From NCBI RefSeq assembly GCF_016859285.1, contig NC_053414.1, positions 27,858,261 through 27,922,260 of the forward strand: a stretch of DNA of 64,000 nucleotides, read 5' to 3'. This DNA comes from Xiphias gladius. Lineage: Eukaryota > Chordata > Actinopteri > Istiophoriformes > Xiphiidae. The notes under the pieces were generated by a model. The model was not told the origin of the DNA. It ran no database searches and saw nothing but the letters and a program-made list of their open reading frames with translations. The translations under genes were made by a program, and so were the position numbers. Shown here one piece after another: positions 56,807 through 64,000 of this stretch; within the stretch, counting starts at the first letter, position 1, and each line of letters begins with the position of its first letter.

Positions 56807-57732
56807 CTATATGTCCTTACTTTGTCCCTCCATCAGTGACACCGCCTCCTTGGCCTCATGTGTTACAGCCACCTCTCCCTCACTGAGCAGCTCCCCTCCC
56901 AAAGCAGCAGGTGACGCCACCTCCTCTCCAGCTGAAGGAGCGGAGTGGCAGGAGTGGCAGTGCTTCGCCTCGTGTGCCGGAGCTTCCGATGTGGATTGCT
57001 GTTCAGCAGCTGAAAGAACTTCCAGATCGGCTCCAGTGGAGGCAGCTGCCAGCTGAGTCATGTCCACAACTGCTGCGGCTTCACCGTGCGTCGACGCAAC
57101 TTCGGCGGCCTCCCCTGCTGAAGCTTCATCCGCTCCCTCCTCCACTGATGTCTCAGCAGCAGGTGTCATCTCATCTGGTGATGTTTCATTCACTGGAGGA
57201 GCTTCAGCAGCGGTGCTGGCCTCCTCAGCAGGTGCGACTTCCTCAGCTGTATCTTCAGGTGAGGCCTCTGCAGAAGAGACGGCTTCCTCAGGAGCAGCTT
57301 CAGGGACCGGTGCCTCATGCTCAGCTTGAACCTCTTCCGCCTCCTCCACTGTCGCTTCCTCAGGAGGAGATGCAGCTGCTTCCTCCTCCTGCCTTGCAGC
57401 AGGAACCGACGTCTCCTCTGTAATCACCTCTTCAGCAGATGGAGCTTCTGCAACTTCTGCATCAGCCACTTCCTCAACAGCACCAGTCTCTGCAGACTTC
57501 AGCTCCTCCTCGCTCGCTACAACAGCTTCCTCTTCAGCTGCCTCCTCAGCTGCCACCTCTGTGGACGCTTCCAGGACTACTGCTTCTACGATCTCCACTG
57601 TGGTGTCCGAATCTTTAACCTCTATTTGTTGGACAGCTTTCACCAGACTCGTCTCCCCGACGGAAGCTGCGGCGATCTCAGCTGTAGAGCCTGCCAAGGC
57701 CTTCACAGCTGTGAAGAGATCTGGAGTAGCCT
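56807..57732 (-). CDS. mgarp: mgarp-like terminal exon B (Glu/Ala-rich tail)
   Basis: A long minus-strand terminal exon follows an acceptor CTACTTCAG and encodes about 307 residues. It starts ATPDLFTAVKALAGSTAEIA and becomes strongly Glu/Ala/Val/Ser-rich to the stop. A small Cys/His cluster (KHCHSCHS) lies near the end. Vertebrate MGARP (HUMMR/OSAP) is an outer-mitochondrial-membrane protein with one N-terminal membrane helix and a Glu-rich C-terminus. It is implicated in mitochondrial transport and steroidogenesis and sits next to elf2 in human. The gene call rests on composition and synteny rather than on a conserved motif, and the membrane-anchor exon was not found. Two acceptor positions (57732 in phase 1, 57730 in phase 0) are possible. 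Confidence 0.6.
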
Positions 57733-58056
57733 CTGAAGTAGGGAAGGAGGAGAGGAATTAATGGCTGAGGAAGATATTTTATACAGAACATTCGAATTTT
57801 CAGTATCCAGTATAATTGCCTTAATATCAAATTAAGAATATCAAATATAAAACTTGTACTGTAAAGGTATTGTATTTTTATGTTCACTTTACTGAGGGAT
57901 AGTTTTTCTGAGGGAGTAAAAACCCTCTTGCACTAAGAATCTAATTCTCATTTCCAAATAACTTTGTGGTAAAGAAAAGAGGGGAATTATATCTGCTATA
58001 CACAGCACATTTTTTTTTTGGTATGACATACTATGCTTTATTGTATAAATTCCACT

Positions 58057-58128
58057 TACCTTGACCTTGATGTCTATCACTGGATGCTCTACAGTCAACA
58101 CAGGTTCAGGAAAGGCTCTACAGGAGAC
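58057..58128 (-). CDS. mgarp: Possible small internal exon of mgarp
   Basis: A strong donor (GTCAAG then GTAAGTGG) ends a short open segment encoding FPEPVLTVEHPVIDIKVK. The only open frame ends in phase 0 and would join exon B at 57730, reading VK then ATPDLF. The acceptor (CAG at about 58129 or TAG at 58115) is uncertain. Confidence 0.4.
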
Positions 58129-58199
58129 TACCTGCCCAGTTCATGCTCCTACTTTTAGAAAAAGTGTCCTGTGATACAGTGTATCTGGTGATAACTCTT

Positions 58200-60640
58200 A
58201 AATCTTACGTAAATTGGTATGATAGCGCTAAATTGAAATATAGAATATCTATATGGCTTTCCAGACAGGGAATAACCCCTGGATGGAAAAATTGTAATGG
58301 TGATTTCAACATAGCGTTCACAGATATTAGTTACATGGCATTTATGTATGTTTTGCTACGTAGTATGTAATGTAATGGGAGTCAGGGGGTTAGGCTGCCA
58401 CTCACACTGTCCCATGATGTTCCTGTCCGTCACCCCACCCTGGCAAATCACCAGGACAGCCTAAAAATGAGCACTGTAATCCTGGATTAGTCTTAACCTG
58501 TCTGTGAGGCAGCTTTAAACTGCACTGGTCAAAATTTAAATAAAAGGCTCATACAAAGCTGTAATTTATCAATGAAAACTGTGGTAAATTTTCAGGATAA
58601 AGAAAAAAAAAAAATGTTCAAGCTGTACACACTTTTAAGCATGTGGTGGGTTGAGGATTTAAAAAAAAAAAAAAAAATCTTCTTGAGCAGGACCTGCCAC
58701 ATACATCTGATAGTTTCATTCTACCCGTCTCTGCCTGTTGTACAACCTTATGAATAAATTTATGCAGATTAATCTATTACAGACACTTAGGTGAGGGCAG
58801 GTAGAATTGTGCTTCTAGCTTCGGTTTTTTTTAACCTTTTGTTTTATGTTGTTGCATATAAAAAACAAAATAAAAAAAAAATAAAAAATTCTGTGATTGC
58901 TAATGGATTACTCCGGTCTCGGCAAACTTTTCTTCCAATTAAAAATTGTGTGTGAAATGCCTGTGATAAAGGGCTATACAATTCAACTGACTATCAGAAA
59001 TATATCAGCATAGTCATGTGAAACGTGGAGAAAAATTCTTAGGATCTTTGTCGTTCAATGTTCCACTTGATTGCACAGGAGCATGAAAACGGCACAGGGA
59101 TTCTTCAGGCAAGGAGGCATTTCTACAGAAGAGGGTGTTTCTATATCTACAGTATAATTATTACAATATTTACTGCGTCACATTCACCTGCTTTGGTCAA
59201 AGCAACGAGCAAAAGCATCTAAGAGTGTCAAATGTATTTGGGCCACAAATTAGCCCTGGACAGATTTGATATTGATTCTGATCCACTCTTGGACAAAACC
59301 TCCCAATCTTTTGATAAATGCAAACAATAATCATGTTTAAAAAACACAACCTTGAATATACAGACAGACATTCACCACGCAAGAATAAAAATGCAATATC
59401 AAACCAAAAAAAAAAGAGTAACTTTGTCTTTATTGAAGCACATCAAACGTACTTATCATCCAGTGATGTATTATTCTTTGAACACTTAACTGTATTAATC
59501 ATCATGCCAACTTTCGTGGCTCAGACAGAGATGAATCAGTTCTCTTTTCTGTAGTGTTCCCTGAAAGATTAGTTTCACAGTTAAAGAGACAGAGAGTTGG
59601 AGCAGAAGTGTGTTTAAACACTTAAAAAAAAAAAAAAAAAAAAACTAAAAAGAAAAATGGCTTTCGGAGAAAAGGCTGGAAAAGATGTCATGATGTAGAG
59701 ACATGGGTGAGTTATATGAAGTGGGCGCAGGCTGGTGTAATTGTAGATAGATAACTAATAAAAATGTAGTAATGGAAATAAGTTTCTGAATGTATGGCAC
59801 AAAAAGACAAAAGGAAAATTCTGAAATAAGAGGACAAAAGAAAATCCCATTTGAACTTTTTCTCACCATGAGAAACAGGATTTTATAGGAGTCAAGAATA
59901 CCAGACAAGAGCTGCAGTCTAGAAAAGAAAAAAAAAAAAAAAAAAAACACAACTAACTAGTTTTTGGTCACACTTCACAGAGAGACAGAGTTAAATCTGA
60001 AGGAGTTCCACCGTCCCACCGTTTGTACAATAATCCTAAACTTAGCCAGGAATCATGGGACATAGCTGGAAGTAAGCATTTGCTGAGCAGAGGATGTCCG
60101 AGAGAAACAAGACTGAACAATTTCTTAAATGGACTGCATTCATCCACCATCACAACATTTTTAGATAAGTAGAGGAACAGATGATGCAGGACCGTGTCTT
60201 GTTTTTAAGGGCACTTCCAATATGATTTTACTGAGAACAACATTAGTTATCAACTCTGCTCTATCCCTTATATCACCCCCTTCAACACTCCTCTACTAAC
60301 GGTACAGCAGCCAAAGCATAATTTGGATTAGCTCTGCTCTGGTGAAGAGGATTCCTATAGAAACTGAATTTTCCAAAGTGAATCTGTTTAGACAGCCTAA
60401 TGCCAAATATTATGGTCCGGCTCTGAAGGTTGGGGTGAGGTAAAGGGAAGAAAGGCACCTGAAAACTGGACTGATGAACCCCTCACTGGTATTCACTAAC
60501 CAACTGGAAGTGAAAACTAAATGCTTTTTTTTCCTCTTTACTAAAACAGGGGTTTATGAGTCCTTTTTTCCTGGGCCCAGAGAGGCGGGACACAGCACAA
60601 ATAACTTCTAGCCCTCCTTTCTGGCCAAACTATAATCGAG
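58200..60640. other. Non-coding interval between the two mgarp-like terminal exons
   Basis: AT-rich DNA with several poly(A) runs and no recognised domain. TTTATT at about 59427 could serve as a minus-strand poly(A) signal for exon A. Confidence 0.45.
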
Positions 60641-60651
60641 CTTCCAGAGCT

Positions 60652-61091
60652 TTATGCAGCCACCTCTACAGCAGGAGCAGCCTCACCCTCAGGGGCTGCA
60701 GGCACAGTCTCTGCCTCAGCGAGGGGAGCGGGAGGGACTTCATCTACTGCAGCCATACCAGTGCTCTCTGCCGCGGGGGCTTCTGCTGGAGTCTCCACCG
60801 TGGCGGCGACTTCCGCAGCGACAGGAGCAGCCTCGGGGACTGCCTCTACTGCTGCAGGTGGAGCAGCTTCTTCTGCCACTGCTGGCTCCGCTGGTGCCTC
60901 GGTAACGATCGCCTCAGAGGCTTCTTCAGCCGCGGCCTCGACGCCAGGATCGGCAACGGTCTCCGGTACCGCTTCTGCGGGAGCGGGGACAGACTCTGCG
61001 ACGACCTCGGTGGCCGGCACTGCCTCCTCCTCCACCGGGGCGGGTTCAGCTGCAGGAGCTGCTGCCTCTGGTGCTGCCTCAGCTGAAGAAG
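60652..61091 (-). CDS. mgarp: mgarp-like terminal exon A (alternative Glu/Ala-rich tail)
   Basis: A second terminal exon on the same strand follows an acceptor ATCTGCAG and starts SSAEAAPEAAAPAAEPAPVE. It encodes about 145 residues almost wholly of Ala, Glu, Val and Pro, ending VEVAA and stop. Composition and phase-1 entry are the same as in one reading of exon B, 3 kb downstream. It may be an alternative last exon of one gene, or the tail of a tandem duplicate. The opposite strand is also open over this segment because of the GC-rich repeats; I prefer the minus strand for its splice acceptor and its match to exon B. Confidence 0.55.
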
Positions 61092-61099
61092 CTGCAGAT

Positions 61100-62088
61100 G
61101 AACATTTCGTGATAAGAAATCCATGAATGCAGCCACTTTTGACAGACCTATCCGTTACCTGTTATGTGCATAATGAAAAATTACAGCTAGTATAATGTAC
61201 CTTAGATTTCAAGGCCTGTTTTGGCTCACTTCTATGGATAACTGAAAAAAGGTCTGGTCGTATTTGCTGCTACAGATACAGATGTGAGGGTAAATATTCT
61301 CTCTAAGGAGTTGATGTAATGAGACAAAACATGTCCGTAATGAGCTCTAGGTGACTCAGAGGTCAAACTGTTCTTCCAATCTCCTCAAATAAAATGTGGG
61401 AATATCAGGGCACTGGAAATCCTAAATCAAACTATGGCCTCCAGCTGCCTTCCACGACCCAGCTGGGCGATAAAAACTTTAGACTTTTAAAAAGAAAAAA
61501 GGGTCAGATTTTAACCATTTGACCTCAAATTCCTTTCAATAGGTAACATACGGTTGAAGGTCAAGAGATTAGGTCTTAAAAAGGTAAAGCAGCTGCTGTT
61601 GAAACTGCCAACATAACATGTGTAAAGAGAAGGATAATCCTTAATCCTAACTTGTCAGAGGGACAGAAATATAACTGCTGAGCACACTGAAGCTGTTGGT
61701 TACTGGATGTTTGGTCTTAATAGCTAAAAGGAAATTCAATTTCTGTTTATACAGACAGAGATACTCCTTAAAAGACTTAATTAAATGACTGCAGTTACTA
61801 CAGGGTGTACAAAAATGAGCGCTCGGGGGCTGAGGTTTGAAGCATCAAATCTGAGCTAAAAGCGGAGCGACAGTACAGCTCTTCAGGTTCTCATCTTTGC
61901 TGAAAACGCGCCATTACTCAATATCCTCTGATAGCTCCTGATAAGTCATTATCTGCCAGCTAGTTTGACCAACTGAGTAAGAGCAAAATTTATAGTAAAA
62001 ACAGTGAAACAAGAACCTGATAAGCAAAACAGTTTGTCTATGTGTCTTAGTGTCCATCCAATTCTTCTTGCTGTCCTGCTGGACACAT
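61100..62088. other. Non-coding interval
   Basis: No exon, RNA gene or transposon end recognised. It is probably mgarp intron on the minus strand. Confidence 0.45.
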
Positions 62089-62180
62089 GGCTCTGTGGCG
62101 CAACGGATAGCGCATTGGACTTCTAGTCAAGCACGGGAGGAGTGATTCAAAGGTTGTGGGTTCGAGTCCCACCAGAGTCG
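62089..62180 (+). tRNA. tRNA-Arg(UCU) with intron
   Basis: A complete cloverleaf: acceptor stem GGCTCTG pairs with CAGAGTC and is followed by discriminator G. The D-arm is GGCGCAACGGATAGCGC, the anticodon loop CTTCTA holds anticodon TCT (62122-62124), and the T-arm contains GGTTCGAGTCCC. A 19-nt intron (62126-62144) interrupts the gene one base 3' of the anticodon, the position used in eukaryotic tRNA-Arg(UCU) genes. Box A and Box B are intact, and a TTTT terminator lies just downstream (about 62184). It is likely functional. Confidence 0.96.
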
Positions 62181-62189
62181 TGCTTTTGA

Positions 62190-63715
62190 AATGACGACGC
62201 TGCCGTAAGAAAAACTAACACACCTATTAATAAACTAAAGCGACGTGTGGTAGGATGAGAAGGATTTATCCAGGTTCCAATGTGGGAAGATTAATCTCAT
62301 CCTTAAGATAAATGTAATAGTGTTAAGGTCTGTGTTAAAGCAATAAGCAAATAAAAGTCAGGATGGAAAAGGAAAAGCATTTGCACAGCACTAAATGTTA
62401 CTTGCTTAAGTAGCAATGGATATGATATTGATATTACCAGAGACCGTAGTTCTTCAAATATATTTGTTGCAACACAGATGTGAGACGTAATACCCGTCTA
62501 AATTAAGATACTACAGGACAGTACGTGTCTAAAGATGTGACCAAGGTTTTGCGCTGACAGTAACAAGTATGACTGCAGCCTTGTGTCCACCAGTGAGCTT
62601 CAACTTTTGATGCTGTCTTTACTAAGCTTAAGCTTAACATCCATTTAGACATTATGATGTCTTTACTCTTGTATGCAAATGGTGGATTACTTGTCAGTGC
62701 CCACATCAGAACATTAAAGTGGCTGTTTTGAAACAGGCAGCCAAACAAATCCACCGGCCCCCTAAATGTGCAACTCAAGAACACTAAATTGTACTGTAAT
62801 GACAGTCAGTGATGAGCACTCAGATTAATGTGTCAGGAAATATCATCCTTGATCACAATCACTTTAATCGCCATCACTGTGTGCATCAAGGTGTTTCTGT
62901 GACTTTGTTTCCTAGAAACTTTTTTCTATACTATTACATAATAAGATAACTGGCCGACCAAAACAGTGCAACATCCAGCGCTGTAGGGAGCAGAGCTTTA
63001 AAATCTATTTGTGACCAAAAACAGCACTTGGAGGCAACATGTACACAAGTGATCCAGTGACAGTGGCTGCTTATCCCCATTACAGGCTAGTTAACTGCTC
63101 TGGGCGCAGAGCCATGATCTCTCCTGGCTCAAACTGGCTGAATAAGCAAATAATTTGCAGACAGAAATCAAAACAGACAGGCCAGATCAAGCCATTGAGT
63201 GTGATCATTCTACCATGTTTGACATTTGGGTGGTGAAGCCAGAACCACCTCAGAAAAAAAACCCAAAAAAAAAAAAAAAAAAAAAAATCTTCTGCTCTCT
63301 CTTTTTCTATTTTGTCTCTCTCAGATGAAACTTTACTTCATTTGACTTCTCTGAACCATTTCGGTTGAACCATTTGATTCTTCAATACTCAGTATATATA
63401 CACCCACTACGTATATTAAAACAAAAATGTGACTGTGGATCATGTGTCACATTGAACTAATCTAGAAGCCAAAGACAGTTGCCCAATTAAAATCTGGCTG
63501 AGTTTTGAGGTTGCTGGATTCAGAAATATTAGAGATAAAGGATGGGGAAAAGTGAGTGCCATTTTTTCTGTATTAGTACTATCAATCTTTCATGAAATGT
63601 CTCAACAAAAGAGAAATATTCTTGTGTAGAGGTGATCAAACTGAAGTTTGATATTTTTAAGTCAGCTAACTTTGTCTAAGCAGAAAAAGATAGTCAGGCA
63701 ATTTATGTAGCTTTT
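62190..63715. other. Non-coding interval
   Basis: No gene recognised. It includes a poly(A) run near 63265. The open frames here (up to about 93 codons) have no domain support. Confidence 0.45.
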
Positions 63716-63719
63716 ATGT

Positions 63720-64000
63720 TGATTTTTAGCCTTGCTGACAGTTCTAGGTCTGTCCACCCCTTTGATCCAGAATATCAAAATATCTCAGCGACAATCAGAC
63801 GGGTTGCCATGATACTACATTTGGTCAAATAAATCAAGGTCTCCAGAGGGTGAATTGTAATCACTTTGGTGATCCCGTCGCTGTTCATCTAGTGCATCAT
63901 CCGGTCAAAAATACCTGCCAAACTCATGTACTTTGTGTTTGTTGCTATTTAGCAAATGTTACTAAACTAAACTAAGATGGCCAGCATGGTTGACGTTATA
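63720..64000 (+). repeat. Interspersed fish repeat, copy 4 (cut by the window edge)
   Basis: Contains AAATATCTCAGCGACAATCA, TTGCCATGATACTACATTTG and ATCACTTTGGTGATCCCGTC, matching the copy at 12.5 kb in forward orientation, and runs off the end of the window. Confidence 0.65.

Noticed and set aside
60556-61126. Plus-strand frames of 120-176 codons over the Ala/Glu-rich segment
   Set aside because: GC-rich repeats keep several frames open; the minus strand has the splice acceptor, the composition and the sister exon.
62503-62784. 93-codon minus-strand frame considered as the missing mgarp N-terminal exon
   Set aside because: No membrane-anchor pattern like MGARP and no supporting splice sites.

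Overview
The window is nuclear DNA from a bony fish, most likely a percomorph teleost. Short GT-AG introns, long (CA/TG)n microsatellites, Tc1-like transposon relics and an abundant fish-type interspersed repeat all point that way, and the protein-coding exons are recognisably vertebrate. Genes were reconstructed by reading splice sites by eye and checking that exon phases join.

Layout, left to right: (1) 316-7699, plus strand: slc43a3, a 12-exon SLC43 nucleobase transporter with an apparent 1-nt frameshift in exon 8. (2) 9058-17980, minus strand: a transposase-derived locus whose exons encode, in transcription order, a Crypton-type tyrosine recombinase domain (KIAA1958/DUF3504-like), a PRDM-type PR/SET domain, a BED zinc finger, a hAT transposase body and a hAT dimerisation tail. 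All eight exons can be joined in one open frame of 1469 codons. This is the most unusual object in the window. A separate BED finger exon lies upstream at 19.1-19.3 kb. (3) 21527-23743, plus: ccdc175, a long coiled-coil protein encoded by a single coding exon. (4) 23.8-29.5 kb: a gene-poor stretch holding E-boxes and a CRE that may serve the next gene. (5) 29664-33805, plus: nocturnin (noct), a circadian EEP-family phosphatase. (6) 37321-53050, minus: elf2, an ETS transcription factor with two alternative first coding exons and two likely promoters (about 53.1 and 43.3 kb). (7) 56807-61091, minus: two Glu/Ala/Val-rich terminal exons attributed to mgarp, whose N-terminal exons lie beyond the window or were not found. 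An intron-containing tRNA-Arg(UCU) gene lies at 62089-62180 on the plus strand.

The order noct - elf2 - mgarp matches the human 4q31.1 neighbourhood, which supports the mgarp call despite low sequence complexity. slc43a3, the transposase-fusion gene and ccdc175 are joined to this block by a lineage-specific arrangement, since their human counterparts lie on chromosomes 11 and 14. slc43a3 and the fusion gene are convergent (poly(A) signals at 7801 and 8821), as are noct and elf2 (34241 and 36939).

No bacterial-type operons, CRISPR arrays or insertion sequences are present. Exon boundaries, start sites and the proposed fusion transcript come from sequence reading only and have no transcript support here.
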